From Bacteroidales bacterium (GTDB taxonomy: Bacteria; Bacteroidota; Bacteroidia; Bacteroidales; UBA932): 64,000 nt of DNA. The stretch's first letter is position 1. Every line of letters begins with the position of its first letter. The notes below the pieces were generated by a model. It ran no database searches. It had not been told where the DNA came from and saw only the letters and a list, made by a program, of their open reading frames with translations. The stretch spans positions 1 to 64,000 of the forward strand of contig JAFUVU010000041.1 of assembly GCA_017477465.1 (NCBI GenBank). Direction: 5' to 3'. Shown piece by piece: positions 24,619 to 33,871 of the stretch. Both the position numbers and the translations under genes were made by a program.

Positions 24619-25218
24619 CTATAATTCTTCGAGATTTGAGCAACTTTGCATTTTTTCTTTAAAAACGGCCGTTTGGCTGAGGCGGACCCTTACCTGAAGC
24701 GAGCATTTTTCCCCGAAATCCTGGGCCGATGGCTGCAGTCCCAGCTCCTTGAGAGTTTTCATGACATCGTTCATCGACAGATAGTCGAAACTGATGCGGA
24801 AAACGCCGGCGGCGGTTTTTTGTACGATTTGGGCGTTGTCGAGGGCATCGGCAGTTGAGGTCTTGTAGGCTCTTATCAGGCCGGGGATGCCAAGCTTGAT
24901 GCCGCCGAAGTAGCGCACCACTACCACCAGCACGTCGCTGAGGCTGCGGGAGTCTATCTGCCCGAGGATCGGCCTGCCTGCACTGCCTGAAGGTTCGCCG
25001 TCGTCGCTTGAGCGGAAAACGTCTCCTTTATATCCAAGCCGATAGGCGTAGCAGTGATGCCTGGCGTCGTGATATTGCTTGCGCAGGTTCTGAACTATTT
25101 CTTTTACCTCTGCTTCTGATTCTACCGGGTAGGCGAGGGCTATGAAACGGGATCCGTTGTCCTTGAAAAGCCCCTCCGACGGGGCTGCAATGGATTTATA
25201 TTCGTCGAAAGCTTCCAT
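24619..25218 (-). CDS. IMPACT/YigZ family protein
   Basis: This 199-residue protein is a YigZ/IMPACT-family member. The signature is visible as ARHHCYAYRLG, DDGEPSGSAGRPILGQI and VVVVRYFGGIKLGIPGLIRAYKT. A C-terminal ferredoxin-like domain (about 130-199) follows. Eukaryotic IMPACT regulates the Gcn2 kinase, and the bacterial role is not established. It is a single gene divergent from the pRiA4b-like gene. Between it and serC (24475-24618) I see only AT-rich sequence. Confidence 0.9.
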   Translation of the reverse strand: MEAFDEYKSIAAPSEGLFKDNGSRFIALAYPVESEAEVKEIVQNLRKQYHDARHHCYAYRLGYKGDVFRSSDDGEPSGSAGRPILGQIDSRSLSDVLVVVVRYFGGIKLGIPGLIRAYKTSTADALDNAQIVQKTAAGVFRISFDYLSMNDVMKTLKELGLQPSAQDFGEKCSLQVRVRLSQTAVFKEKMQSCSNLEEL

Positions 25219-25275
25219 CTTGGAGCGAAAGTAGTGATTTTTGCTTTTTTTTGCAAGGGATAGGAAAAAAAGCAG

Positions 25276-25283
25276 TATATTTG
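25276..25283 (+). promoter_or_regulatory. -7 promoter box of the pRiA4b-like gene
   Basis: TATATTTG fits TAnnTTTG, with TTTG about 22 bp upstream as a -33 box and the ATG 24 bp downstream. Confidence 0.6.
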
Positions 25284-25307
25284 ATATCGCAAAAGATTAG
25301 AAGGAAT

Positions 25308-25853
25308 ATGGTATTCAAGTTAAGAGTCACCCTCAAAGGTATCAAAGGATTCTTCAGAGTATATCACGTGCACGGCGCCACCACTCTGTACACCCTGCAC
25401 AAACAAATAAGGGCCGATCTGGAATTTCCGCAGGATCAGCTCATTATGTTTAAGGCCCTGGATGTTACCGGGGCGGTCGTCGGCCGTTACGGCCTGTTCG
25501 ACCTTGGCTGGGGCACGGTGGATCAGACCTCCCTTGAAAAGACCATCAAGGCGGGAGCGACGGATTTTGTCTATTTCTACGACGTGACCAACCGCAAAAG
25601 CGTCAACATAACCGTAGAAGGAGAAGTCGAAGGTTCGAATGTAAGCCCGGACTTCCCCCGTCTGGAGGAGGTCAAAGGCCCCAATCCCATCGAGTTTGAG
25701 AACGGCTACGTAGCCTTCGAAGACCTTCCGGACCGCCAGCAGCGTCTCCCCGGCGAAGACGAGGAATTCGACGACGAAGACCTTGATCTGGACGACGAAC
25801 CGGAGGACGACGAAGACGAGGACGGCAAAGAAATCTTCGACGAAAACGAGTGA
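25308..25853 (+). CDS. Plasmid pRiA4b ORF-3-like family protein
   Basis: This 181-residue protein has the pRiA4b ORF-3-like fold. The N-terminal beta strands MVFKLRVTLKGIKGFFRVYHV and the helix TLYTLHKQIRADLEFPQDQL are typical. The C-terminal 45 residues are almost entirely acidic (Glu and Asp stretches), which suggests DNA mimicry or binding to a basic partner, although no function is known. The gene overlaps the next gene, miaA, by 4 bp (GTGA), so translation is probably coupled. The start at 25308 gives the family N-terminus. Confidence 0.8.
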   Translation: MVFKLRVTLKGIKGFFRVYHVHGATTLYTLHKQIRADLEFPQDQLIMFKALDVTGAVVGRYGLFDLGWGTVDQTSLEKTIKAGATDFVYFYDVTNRKSVNITVEGEVEGSNVSPDFPRLEEVKGPNPIEFENGYVAFEDLPDRQQRLPGEDEEFDDEDLDLDDEPEDDEDEDGKEIFDENE

Positions 25854-26710
25854 GCCGCCGTCTGGAAATCATATTGGGCCCTACCGCCGTCGGCAAAACT
25901 GCCTACGCAATCAAGCGCGCCCTTGAGGTTGGCTCCCCGGTAATTTCTTGCGACTCCAGACAAATCTTTCAGGAACTCAGAATCGGCACTGCATGCCCCT
26001 CAGATGAGGAATTGGCTGCGGTAAGGCACTATTTTATCCGCAGCGTTCCGGTAACCCGCAACTACACTGCCGGCATTTATGAGACGGAGGCCCTCGACCT
26101 TGTAAACCGTCTCTTTGCCGATGGCCACGAAACGCTTGTCATGTGCGGAGGCTCCATGATGTACATAGACGCTTTCTGCTACGGTCTGGACGATTTCCCC
26201 GAAGTTCCGCTCCAGTTGCGTCAGCACCTCATGGAATGTCTCCGTGAAGACGGTGTCGAATCGCTTGCGCTTCAGCTTAAGGAACTGGATCCGGTTTCAT
26301 ACGAAGAGCTGGACATCAGCAACGGGCAGCGGGTGATCCGTGCGCTGGAGGTGAGCATGTACACGGGTCGGCCTTTTTCTTCTTTCAAGACGCGCGGATT
26401 CAAGCAGCGGGACTTCGAGATTGTGAAAATCGGCCTGGAACGGCCCCGCGAGCAGCTTTATGAGCGCATCAATGCCCGTGTGCTGCAAATGATGGACGAG
26501 GGCTTGGAACAGGAGGCCCGCGCCATGCTCCCGTACCGGGACCTGCCCGCCCTGCAGACGGTAGGCTACCGCGAACTCTTTGAATACTTCGACGGACAGT
26601 GCTCCCTGGACACCGCCGTATCCCGCATCCAAACCAGCACCCGCCACTACGCAAAACGCCAACTCACCTGGTGGCGCCGCGACCCCACAATCCACTGGCA
26701 GCACGCCTGA
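25850..26710 (+). CDS. miaA: tRNA dimethylallyltransferase
   Basis: MiaA attaches a dimethylallyl group to A37 of tRNAs that read codons starting with U. The protein has 286 residues, slightly shorter than E. coli MiaA. The P-loop GPTAVGKT is at 10-17 and is followed by SCDSRQIFQELRIGTACP, which holds the catalytic Asp. Later motifs are DISNGQRVIRALEV and LQTVGYRELFEYFDG. The start is a GTG overlapping the stop of the upstream gene. Downstream (26711-26872) I see only short imperfect repeats of a CAGCxxGCCTGAGCC sequence. Confidence 0.94.
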   Translation: MSRRLEIILGPTAVGKTAYAIKRALEVGSPVISCDSRQIFQELRIGTACPSDEELAAVRHYFIRSVPVTRNYTAGIYETEALDLVNRLFADGHETLVMCGGSMMYIDAFCYGLDDFPEVPLQLRQHLMECLREDGVESLALQLKELDPVSYEELDISNGQRVIRALEVSMYTGRPFSSFKTRGFKQRDFEIVKIGLERPREQLYERINARVLQMMDEGLEQEARAMLPYRDLPALQTVGYRELFEYFDGQCSLDTAVSRIQTSTRHYAKRQLTWWRRDPTIHWQHA

Positions 26711-26872
26711 GCCTCGATTGGCAGCCCTCCTGAGCTGCGGCCGGTCAAAGGCCTGAGTTGTAACCTGCAGCATGCCTGAGCCGCAGCCGACAAAAGTCTG
26801 GAGTGCCGCTTCAACCCCTTGGCCCCCCTTTTCCCCACGCACACACCGGCGAGGCGGAGTCCGCGCCGGGAT

Positions 26873-27032
26873 ATGTCGTGCGCGACTGGCTTGATGCTTT
26901 TTGTATCGGCCTGGTTTATAAGTGTTTATAATTTTGCTCCAGCCAGTCGAGGTGAAAAAACATGTCGACTGGCTCGCGAGTTTTTATAAGTTCTTGAAAT
27001 ACGCTGCGTTATAAAATGGCACGAGCCAGTCG
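26873..27032. repeat. REP-like element, left copy flanking the RAYT module
   Basis: The 151-bp element (26882-27032) has four half-sites GACTGGCT or AGCCAGTC at offsets 0, 59, 83 and 142. The central pair forms a perfect 10-bp hairpin (AGCCAGTCGA and TCGACTGGCT). An equal-length copy in the same orientation lies at 28963-29113. The outermost ATGTCGTGCGCGACTGGCTT is nearly the exact complement of the far right end at 29101-29123. Confidence 0.85.
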
Positions 27033-27066
27033 GCAAAAATTTTGCGATTATTAAAAACTTTCTTCT

Positions 27067-27074
27067 TACATTTG
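27067..27074 (+). promoter_or_regulatory. -7 promoter box of the RAYT gene
   Basis: TACATTTG fits TAnnTTTG. It lies just after the left REP-like element and 65 bp before the chosen ATG. Confidence 0.5.
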
Positions 27075-27139
27075 CCTTGCGGTATCAGGACCGGTGGCAT
27101 GCAAAAAGGGAAGCGCAAGCCCTTTTGGCATTTGTTATT

Positions 27140-28048
27140 ATGTCTTGCGAGCCTGATATCATGAATGAGTTTAATGATCCCTTCAAAGGCGGGTCCGGTG
27201 TTTACCAATTCACAATGAGCCATCTGGAACACGGGACCTTGTTCAGAAAAGATGCCGATTATGCCTTCGGTGTCAACTCCCTGGCAATCGCTACTACTCT
27301 TTTCGACATCCGCTTACTGGCGTACACGCTGATGAGCAATCACCTTCATTTGCTGCTTTATGGTACATTGACGGAATGCCGATGTATGTGGCGCTGGATA
27401 ATCTACCGGTTCTCTGTTATGTTGAGCGCGGAGTACGGTATTATCGGCCTTATGCACGAAAAGGACTGCAACGTGAGCCCTGTCACAAATCGGCAAATGT
27501 TCCTGAACGAGTTGGCCTATATACTTCGCAACTGTTATCGCGCCAGAATCTGTTCGCCATACGAGTATAGATGGAGCAGTGCCGATGTGTATTTTAATCC
27601 TTACATGAACCTTGTGCATGGTGAAGCTGTGGGAAAAATTAAGCAGGAAAGGCGGCGAGAACTGTTTAAAAGCCATGTAAAACTGCCGCCGGAGTGGGAA
27701 ATTGTAAACTCGTGTGTGCTGAACAGATACTTTGTCGATTATAAACTGGTGGAGAAAAAAGCCGGGGACAGTCTTGCGCTGTTTGACAGGCTGAGGGTTT
27801 TCGATTTGGAGAGTGGCGTGCGCATCTCACATGGCCTGCCGGAATCCATTCGCTTCTCAGATTCGCAGCTGCAGGAAAAAATTGCAAGCATTTGCAAGAA
27901 CGAGTATTATGTAGAATCACCCCATCAGCTGGACAGTAAGACTTTATTGCAACTTGCCCGCACTCTTGCCCGGCGTTTTGCCGCTTCTAAAGGGCAGATT
28001 CGGCGTTTGCTTGGCTTGACTGATGAAGTATTGGAAAAGGTTCTGTAA
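27140..28048 (+). CDS. REP-associated tyrosine transposase (RAYT, Y1/HUH family)
   Basis: This 302-residue protein belongs to the IS200-like HUH nucleases called RAYTs, which process REP hairpins. The HUH motif is in LMSNHLHLLLYG (His68 and His70 from the chosen start). The typical later block YILRNCYRARICSPYEYRWSSAD corresponds to the YxxNPVRA...WSS of the family, with the expected catalytic tyrosine region. The first ATG that fits is 27140, and another is possible at 27161. A C-terminal helical region (about 240-302) resembles the DnaA-like DNA-binding tail of longer RAYTs. The gene is visibly more AT-rich than its neighbours. Matching 151-bp elements on both sides are its likely substrates. 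Confidence 0.88.
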   Translation: MSCEPDIMNEFNDPFKGGSGVYQFTMSHLEHGTLFRKDADYAFGVNSLAIATTLFDIRLLAYTLMSNHLHLLLYGTLTECRCMWRWIIYRFSVMLSAEYGIIGLMHEKDCNVSPVTNRQMFLNELAYILRNCYRARICSPYEYRWSSADVYFNPYMNLVHGEAVGKIKQERRRELFKSHVKLPPEWEIVNSCVLNRYFVDYKLVEKKAGDSLALFDRLRVFDLESGVRISHGLPESIRFSDSQLQEKIASICKNEYYVESPHQLDSKTLLQLARTLARRFAASKGQIRRLLGLTDEVLEKVL

Positions 28049-28067
28049 GTTTTTCATGTAAAATACT

Positions 28068-28075
28068 TATATTTG
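28068..28075 (+). promoter_or_regulatory. -7 promoter box of the SPFH gene
   Basis: TATATTTG fits TAnnTTTG, 16 bp before the ATG of the SPFH gene. The passenger gene therefore seems to have its own promoter. Confidence 0.6.
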
Positions 28076-28091
28076 AAAAACGTTTTGCTTT

Positions 28092-28937
28092 ATGAAAAAG
28101 ATATCTACCTTGGCAAAATCCACTTGGATTGCTTTTATCACTGCTGCCGTGGTCATTTTTGTAATGGCCTCTTGCTGTACTACAATCGACTCTGCGTCAG
28201 TAGGCATTAAGTTTAAGAAATGGAGCTCGAATGCGGCGCTCAAGGGCGGTGTAGAGGGAACTTGCCGCGGATGGGTCTGGTACAATCCCATTACGGAGAG
28301 TATCTTTGAATACCCCACTTATATCCAGCGTGTTACGTACGAGCCATTTACTGTGAACCCCAAAGATGCCGCAATTTTTTCCATGACGCCCACCCTGGCC
28401 TACCAGATAGACGAAAACAAAGCAGTTGACATATTCGTAAAATACCGCAAACCGGTACGCGAGCTGGAAATGGGGTACATAAACACCTGTATCTTTGAAG
28501 CTTATCGTACCTGCGCCAACAATTACACCTCGGACGAGCTAATGGCCAACCGCGCCAAGTTTGAAAACGAGGTACGCGCCCGTCTGGACGAGTCGATGAA
28601 CCGGGAAGGCTTCATTGTACGTGAGTTTACTACCAAAATAGATCCTCCGGCATCTCTTACGGAAGCAATCAACGCAAAGAACGAAGCGGTCCAGAACGCC
28701 TTGAAAGCAGAAAACAAAGTAAAAGAAGCGGAGGCGGAGGCCAAGATAGCCATAGCCAAAGCAAAAGGTGAGGCCGAAGCCCAAAAAATCCAAGGCGACG
28801 GCGAGGCGTATTACAACCGCGTAGTTGCCGCGTCACTGAATGCCCTTCTGGTGCAGCAATATGCAATAGAAAAGTGGGACGGCAAACTGCCCACTTACAA
28901 CGGCTCAAGTGCGCTGCCGTTCATAAACCTGAAATAG
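28092..28937 (+). CDS. SPFH/band 7 (prohibitin-like) membrane lipoprotein
   Basis: This 281-residue protein has an N-terminal hydrophobic segment with a possible lipobox (VMASCC, about 25-30). It has an SPFH/prohibitin domain (about 32-180; SASVGIKFKKW, VREFTTKIDPPASLTEAI), an Ala/Glu/Lys coiled coil (about 190-245; EAEAEAKIAIAKAKGEAEAQ) and a C-terminal YNRVVAASLNALLVQQYAIEKW typical of the family. SPFH proteins form ring or cage scaffolds at membranes and often partner proteases. It is encoded 43 bp after the RAYT gene, and both genes lie between the two REP-like elements. No protease is nearby. Confidence 0.87.
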   Translation: MKKISTLAKSTWIAFITAAVVIFVMASCCTTIDSASVGIKFKKWSSNAALKGGVEGTCRGWVWYNPITESIFEYPTYIQRVTYEPFTVNPKDAAIFSMTPTLAYQIDENKAVDIFVKYRKPVRELEMGYINTCIFEAYRTCANNYTSDELMANRAKFENEVRARLDESMNREGFIVREFTTKIDPPASLTEAINAKNEAVQNALKAENKVKEAEAEAKIAIAKAKGEAEAQKIQGDGEAYYNRVVAASLNALLVQQYAIEKWDGKLPTYNGSSALPFINLK

Positions 28938-28962
28938 CCCTCCTGAATTTTTTCGGCAAGCG

Positions 28963-29123
28963 GCGAGTGGCTCGCACTTTTTTGTAACCTCCTCGCTTGC
29001 AATCATTTAGAAAACTCTTCCAGCCAGCCGGCACGTTTTTTCATGCCGACTGGCTGGAGGGTTTTTGTAAACGCCTGTGAACTAGGCTGTTATGGAGCGT
29101 TGCAAGCCAGTCGCGCGCGACAT
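28963..29123. repeat. REP-like element, right copy flanking the RAYT module
   Basis: This 151-bp element (28963-29113) has the same four half-site spacing as the left copy. The central hairpin is AGCCAGCCGGCA with TGCCGACTGGCT (one mismatch). The last 23 bp (29101-29123) are the near-exact complement of 26873-26895. Confidence 0.85.
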
Positions 29124-29141
29124 ATTCTGCGGCGGGGCTCC

Positions 29142-29275
29142 GGGAACAACTCGGCCGATTTAGTGGTGGCTTCTGGAACTGCCCAGGAGCAGCTAGGCCG
29201 ATTTAGCGGCGGTTGCAGGAACGGTTGGGAGCAGTAGCCGATTTAGCGGCGGCTGCGGGAACAACTTAGCCGATA
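29142..29275. repeat. Imperfect tandem repeat of GGCCGATTTAGCGG
   Basis: GCCGATTTAG with a GGCGG or GGTGG follow-up recurs at 29153, 29196 and 29236, with a truncated last copy at 29268 at the metG stop. Spacings are 43, 40 and 32 bp. It fills the gap between the right REP-like element and metG. Confidence 0.6.
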
Positions 29276-31476
29276 ACGGCGCCGTTTGTTATTGCTTCCT
29301 GGGGCGTGATGAAGCGCATGCGGCCGTCGCCTTGCTTGGCCATGAGGATCATGCCGCGGGATTCGATGCCGCGGATTACACGCGGAGCCAGGTTGGCGAG
29401 GATGCAAATCTGTTTGCCGAGCATGTCTTCGGGGCTGTAGTATTCAGCTATTCCGGAGACTATTGTACGCTGGTCGATACCGGTGTCGATGGTGAGCTTG
29501 AGGAGTTTGTCGGTCTTTGGAACACGTTCGGCGGCCAGTACAGTGGCTGTGCGGATATCCATGGCGCCAAACTGCTCGAAGCTTACTTCGGCCTTCTGCG
29601 GCTCTACCTTTTTTGCTGCCTCGGCTGCTGCACGGGCGGCTTCTGCTGCTTCACGGGCCTCTTTGATGGCTTTGAGGCGGGCAATCTGGGCTTCGATCTC
29701 TGCGTCTTCTATCTTGCGGAACAGGAGCACGGCCTCTCCAAGCTGGTGGCCGGAGGGGAGTATCTCGGAGGCGCCGAGCATGGACCAGTCCAGGGTGAGA
29801 CCACCGGTCAAGCCGGTGGTGACGTCATGCCCGGCTTGACCGGGCATCTCTGAAGGCCTGGTATGTACTGCGAGGCCTTCATCGGCCTTGAAGAAGTTTA
29901 CTGTGGGCTCGCCTTCGCCGGCGCGGTGGTCGTAGCCTGCGAAAACGCCGACCCGCAGGATGTCGCGGAGCTTCTGGGCGCTGAAGGGAGTGAAGGGCTC
30001 GAAGGCTATGGCAAGATCGGCACAGAGCTGCAGGCAGGTGTAGAGGATGCTGGCGGTGCGGTCCATGTCTTCCTTCGCAACCTTCCAGGGCTCCATGTCA
30101 GAGATGTATTTATTGCCGATGCGGGCGATATTCATCGCCTCTTTCAGGGCCTCGCGGAAGTGGAAGGTCTCGATGTACTTTTCGAGGGCTTCCTTGCAAG
30201 GCTTGACCGATGCAAGCGTTTCTGCGTCAATTGCTTCCGGCTTCAAGTTGGCAGGCACGGCCCCGCCGAAGTACTTGTGCGTGAGCACGACGGCGCGGTT
30301 TACGAAGTTGCCCAGGATGGCTACCAGCTCGCTGTTGTTGCGGCTCTGGAAGTCCTTCCAGGTGAAGTCGTTGTCTTTGGTTTCAGGGGCGTTGGCGGTG
30401 AGCACGTAGCGGAGCACATCCTCCTGCCCTGGGAAGTCCCTTTCGTATTCGTCCACCCATACGGCCCAGCCGCGGGAAGTGGAAATCTTGTCGCCTTCCA
30501 GATTCAGGAATTCGTTGGAGGGGACGTTGTCGGGAAGGATATAGTCTCCGTAAGCCTTTAGCATTGAAGGGAATACGATGCAGTGGAACACAATATTGTC
30601 CTTGCCGATAAAATGCACAAGCCTGGTGTCCGGACTCTTCCACCACTTCTCCCAGCTCTGAGGCAGAAGTTCCTTGGTGTTGGAAATATAGCCGATGGGA
30701 GCGTCAAACCAAACGTAGAGCACTTTGCCCTCCGCTCCTTCTACGGGGACGGGGACGCCCCAGTCGAGGTCGCGCGTTACTGCACGTGGCTGCAGGCCGC
30801 CGTCCAGCCAGCTCTTGCACTGGCCGTACACGTTGGTTTTCCATTCCTTGTGGCGCTCCAGAATCCATTCCCTGAGCCAGGGCTCGTACTTGTCAAGAGG
30901 AAGATACCAGTGTTTGGTCTTGCGTTTCACAGGAGTGGAACCGCTGAGTTTGGACTTGGGATCCAGCAGCTCTTCGGGCGACAGCGTGGAGCCGCATTTT
31001 TCGCACTGGTCGCCGTAGGCATGAGGGTTGCCGCACTTGGGGCATGTGCCCTCTATGAGCCTGTCGGTGAGGAACATGCCGGCCTTTTCGTCATAGAGCT
31101 GTTCGCTTTCCTTGGTGATGAAATCGGCCTGGTCATAGAGCTTGCGGAAGAACTCGGCCGCATTTTCGGAATGGACTGCCGACGAGGTGCGGGAATAGAT
31201 GTCGAAGTTGATGCCCAGCCCTGTGAAGGAGTCCTTCATGATGCGGTGGTACTTGTCCACAATGTCCTGCGGGGTGACACCCTGCTCCCTCGCCTTGATG
31301 GTGATGGGGACTCCGTGCTCGTCGGAGCCGCAGACAAACAGTACGTCCTCCCCGCGCATGCGCAGATATCGGACATAGATGTCTCCGGGAATGTAAGCGC
31401 CGGCCAGGTGGCCGATATGGACAGGACCGTTGGCGTAAGGGAGCGCACAGGTCACAAGGGTTCTTTTGTAACTCAT
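29266..31476 (-). CDS. metG: Methionyl-tRNA synthetase
   Basis: MetG charges tRNA-Met. The 736-residue protein has the Rossmann domain with [13 protein letters not shown] (HIGH signature), a zinc knuckle ([18 protein letters not shown], about 149-166) and KISTS in place of KMSKS. It has the anticodon helical bundle and a C-terminal EMAPII-like tRNA-binding domain (about 630-736). Residues about 542-562 ([17 protein letters not shown]) are encoded by a GTCATGCCCGGCTTGACCGG repeat inserted in frame in the linker. The start overlaps the end of dnaG by 4 bp. It belongs to the operon small membrane protein, dnaG, metG. Confidence 0.95.
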   Translation of the reverse strand: MSYKRTLVTCALPYANGPVHIGHLAGAYIPGDIYVRYLRMRGEDVLFVCGSDEHGVPITIKAREQGVTPQDIVDKYHRIMKDSFTGLGINFDIYSRTSSAVHSENAAEFFRKLYDQADFITKESEQLYDEKAGMFLTDRLIEGTCPKCGNPHAYGDQCEKCGSTLSPEELLDPKSKLSGSTPVKRKTKHWYLPLDKYEPWLREWILERHKEWKTNVYGQCKSWLDGGLQPRAVTRDLDWGVPVPVEGAEGKVLYVWFDAPIGYISNTKELLPQSWEKWWKSPDTRLVHFIGKDNIVFHCIVFPSMLKAYGDYILPDNVPSNEFLNLEGDKISTSRGWAVWVDEYERDFPGQEDVLRYVLTANAPETKDNDFTWKDFQSRNNSELVAILGNFVNRAVVLTHKYFGGAVPANLKPEAIDAETLASVKPCKEALEKYIETFHFREALKEAMNIARIGNKYISDMEPWKVAKEDMDRTASILYTCLQLCADLAIAFEPFTPFSAQKLRDILRVGVFAGYDHRAGEGEPTVNFFKADEGLAVHTRPSEMPGQAGHDVTTGLTGGLTLDWSMLGASEILPSGHQLGEAVLLFRKIEDAEIEAQIARLKAIKEAREAAEAARAAAEAAKKVEPQKAEVSFEQFGAMDIRTATVLAAERVPKTDKLLKLTIDTGIDQRTIVSGIAEYYSPEDMLGKQICILANLAPRVIRGIESRGMILMAKQGDGRMRFITPQEAITNGAVIG
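29796..29850. repeat. GTCATGCCCGGCTTGACCGG repeat inside metG
   Basis: The sequence has the dyads ACCGGTCAAGCCGGT and GCCCGGCTTGACCGGGC. It matches the 33-bp units at 14823-14912 and the repeats at 12871 and 33950. It keeps the metG frame open. Confidence 0.7.
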
Positions 31477-33479
31477 TTGGGTAGTCTTCCTAGTTTTATA
31501 TTGATTGTCTTTTTCAATTCGTTGAGCTTGCTCAGCTGCTTCATAAGTTCCAGGCCGTCTTGGGCCGATGCCTGCGCGAGGCTGCGGCTAAGCTCCTGCT
31601 GACGGGCGGTGATGCGTTTGTCGTGGTAGGCCAGTATCGAGCGGGGGACGAATTTCACCAGCCAGGAATCCACGGTTGTAAGCGCATCCGTAAAGTTGTG
31701 GACGGTGATTTCGTACTTTTCTGTTGACAGCTCCGCGGCTACGGAAGCGACTGCGCGGTCTTCGCCGTTGAGGAGCGAGAGAACTATCGAGTCCTGGTCC
31801 ATTCCCTGGTCGTAGAGCTGGAAATATGCCTGATAGGCGGCTTCGTAGGCCGGGTTGGAGAAGTGGATGTCGTCCCCTGCGAGGGCGGAGTCTATGAACT
31901 CCGCGACGCTTTGGCTGCCTTCGGGGTCGTAGAATTCGGAGTCGGTTTCGAACTGGAGCGGCGTGCGGCCGTATCGCAGGATAAAGCCGAGGAGTTCCCG
32001 CTCCGAAGGTGCCAGGATGCTGTCCACGGTGCTGGGCGCAGCAGAGGGCCGATATTGCACCTCAGGCATGCTGTTGCCCTGAGCGGACGGAGCCTCGTAG
32101 CTTCCGGCCGGATTCTCCCGCTCCCGCCTGGCCTGGTCCCTGTCGGCGGCTATGCGCTGGTCGCGGGCCAGTTTTTCGCGGGTTTTCCGCACCCTTTCCT
32201 GGATGATATCGGCCTCTATCTGGAAGCGGCGGGCGACGGTGTCCACATATACCTGGCGGGTGATGGGGTCGGGGATATCGGCAACAGTGTCCGCTATTTC
32301 GTTGATGAGGCCGGCTTTTTTAAGCGGATCGTCGCTGGCTTCGCTGAGGAGAAGGTCCGTCTTGAAGGCGATGCCGTCCTGCTCATGGGCCGATATGAAC
32401 TCCCTTATTTCTTCAAGCGTATGCTTGCGGGAGTAGGAATCCGGGTCGTCTCCGTCGGGGAGGAACACAACGCGCGGGTTCATTCCTTCCTTGAGTATCA
32501 TGCCGATGGCGCGTATGGCGGCGTGGAGGCCGGCACTGTCGCCGTCGTACATTATGGTGACGTTGTCCGTGAATTTCTTGATGATACGGATCTGCTCCTC
32601 CGTAAGGGATGTACCGCTGGACGCTACGCAGTTCAGGATGCCGGCCTGATGCATTGACAGGACGTCAAGGTAGCCTTCCATGAGGTAGCAGCGGTCCTGC
32701 CTTGCTATTTCGCTTTTTGCGAACCAGATGCCATAAAGGGAGCGGGACTTTACGTAAATCTCCGATTCCTTGGAGTTTACGTATTTGGCAATCTTGTCGG
32801 TCTTTTCTTTTAGCAGGGTGCGTCCGCCGAAAGCTATCACGCGGCCGCTGACCGAATGGACGGGAAAGATTACCCTGTCGTAGAAACGGTCGTGAAGGGA
32901 GCCGTCGCTTTCCCACTGGGTGCAGAGGCCGGTTTCCAGCAGGAATTCGTCTTTGTAGCCTGCTTCCTTTGCGGCTGTGGTTAAGGCGCTGCGCGAAGTG
33001 GGTGCCCAGCCAAGGCCGTATTTCTCTATGGTTTCCGGCAGCAAGCCCCTTTCCCTGAAGTATTTATAGCCGATGGCCTTGCCCTCCGGCTCCAGGAGTT
33101 GCTGCTTGAAGAAGTTGAAGGCGAATTCCGATGCTGCAAGCAGGCTTTCGCTGCGCTGGCGGGCGGCTATCTGATCGGCCGTTTCTTCTTCCTCTTTTAT
33201 TTCGATATTGTATTTTTTGGCAAGGGCGCGGAGAGCTTCGGGGTAGGTTAGATGCTCATAGTCCATCAGGAATCCTACTGCGCTGCCTGATTTGCCGCAG
33301 CCGAAGCATTTGTAAATGCCCTTTGCCGGAGTGACTGCAAAGGAGGGCGTCTTTTCGTTGTGGAAGGGACAGCAGGCCCACAGACTGGCACCGCGGCGCT
33401 TAAGCGTCACGTAATCGCCCACTACTTCTTCTACGCGGGCGGTGTCCAGAATAAGATCTACTGTTTCCTTAGGAATCAT
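31473..33479 (-). CDS. dnaG: DNA primase
   Basis: DnaG makes RNA primers at the replication fork. The 668-residue protein has the N-terminal CHC2 zinc finger (ligands Cys37, His40, Cys58 and Cys61). It has the RNA polymerase domain with a TOPRIM fold ([16 protein letters not shown] and [18 protein letters not shown], about 255-320) and a longer C-terminal helicase-interacting region. It overlaps metG by 4 bp and the upstream small membrane protein gene by 4 bp. This tight coupling suggests one transcript from the promoter near 33790. Confidence 0.95.
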   Translation of the reverse strand: MIPKETVDLILDTARVEEVVGDYVTLKRRGASLWACCPFHNEKTPSFAVTPAKGIYKCFGCGKSGSAVGFLMDYEHLTYPEALRALAKKYNIEIKEEEETADQIAARQRSESLLAASEFAFNFFKQQLLEPEGKAIGYKYFRERGLLPETIEKYGLGWAPTSRSALTTAAKEAGYKDEFLLETGLCTQWESDGSLHDRFYDRVIFPVHSVSGRVIAFGGRTLLKEKTDKIAKYVNSKESEIYVKSRSLYGIWFAKSEIARQDRCYLMEGYLDVLSMHQAGILNCVASSGTSLTEEQIRIIKKFTDNVTIMYDGDSAGLHAAIRAIGMILKEGMNPRVVFLPDGDDPDSYSRKHTLEEIREFISAHEQDGIAFKTDLLLSEASDDPLKKAGLINEIADTVADIPDPITRQVYVDTVARRFQIEADIIQERVRKTREKLARDQRIAADRDQARRERENPAGSYEAPSAQGNSMPEVQYRPSAAPSTVDSILAPSERELLGFILRYGRTPLQFETDSEFYDPEGSQSVAEFIDSALAGDDIHFSNPAYEAAYQAYFQLYDQGMDQDSIVLSLLNGEDRAVASVAAELSTEKYEITVHNFTDALTTVDSWLVKFVPRSILAYHDKRITARQQELSRSLAQASAQDGLELMKQLSKLNELKKTINIKLGRLPK

Positions 33480-33778
33480 TCCTTCTCAAAATCCACTTCT
33501 TTGGCGTCCTGCAGGTTTGTGACGGTGATTTTGCCGTCGTCTTCCGTTGTTTTTACAGTGGGGCCGTCACTACGGGGCTGCTCCTGTGGCCGATAAGTCT
33601 TTTCCTGCCACAGGGCCTTGGCCTGGAAGTAGGCGTCACGGCCGTACCAATAGGCGGCCAGGACGCCCAGGATGGCTCCCAGGAGACCGAAGCGTAACAT
33701 GATCCATAATGCGACGGCCGTGAAAAGTATGTCTTTCACAAGGCGTACCCAACGGTTGTTGTATCCTATATTCATCAT
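33476..33778 (-). CDS. Small membrane protein (DUF4834-like)
   Basis: This is a 100-residue protein with one or two hydrophobic helices near the N-terminus (about 13-45; DILFTAVALWIMLRFGLLGAI, split between two segments) and a charged cytoplasmic tail ending [10 protein letters not shown]. It resembles the small DUF4834 proteins of Bacteroidota, though I am unsure of that assignment. It is the first gene of a dnaG-metG operon and overlaps dnaG by 4 bp. Its ATG lies six bases after a TATCTTTG promoter box, so the mRNA may lack a leader. No function is known. Confidence 0.7.
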   Translation of the reverse strand: MMNIGYNNRWVRLVKDILFTAVALWIMLRFGLLGAILGVLAAYWYGRDAYFQAKALWQEKTYRPQEQPRSDGPTVKTTEDDGKITVTNLQDAKEVDFEKE

Positions 33779-33784
33779 AGCCTA

Positions 33785-33792
33785 CAAAGATA
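33785..33792 (-). promoter_or_regulatory. -7 promoter box of the small protein-dnaG-metG operon
   Basis: TATCTTTG on the minus strand fits TAnnTTTG. TTTG about 22 bp upstream may be the -33 box. The first ATG is six bases downstream, predicting a leaderless mRNA. Confidence 0.65.
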
Positions 33793-33820
33793 AGAAGAAT
33801 CTTTGAATTAGCCGCAAACA

Positions 33821-33850
33821 AAGAAGGCGACTCGAGCGAGCCACCTTCTT
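33821..33850 (-). terminator. Probable terminator after the DUF3127 gene
   Basis: On the minus strand AAGAAGGTGG pairs with CGCCTTCTT around an 11-nt loop and is followed by TTTGTTTG. It lies 22 bp after the DUF3127 stop. Confidence 0.6.
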
Positions 33851-33871
33851 GATGTAGTATGGTGTTCCGGA

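Noticed and set aside
26711..26872. Small protein gene after miaA
   Set aside because: Only short imperfect GCCTGAGCC repeats are visible, with no convincing start, frame or conservation.
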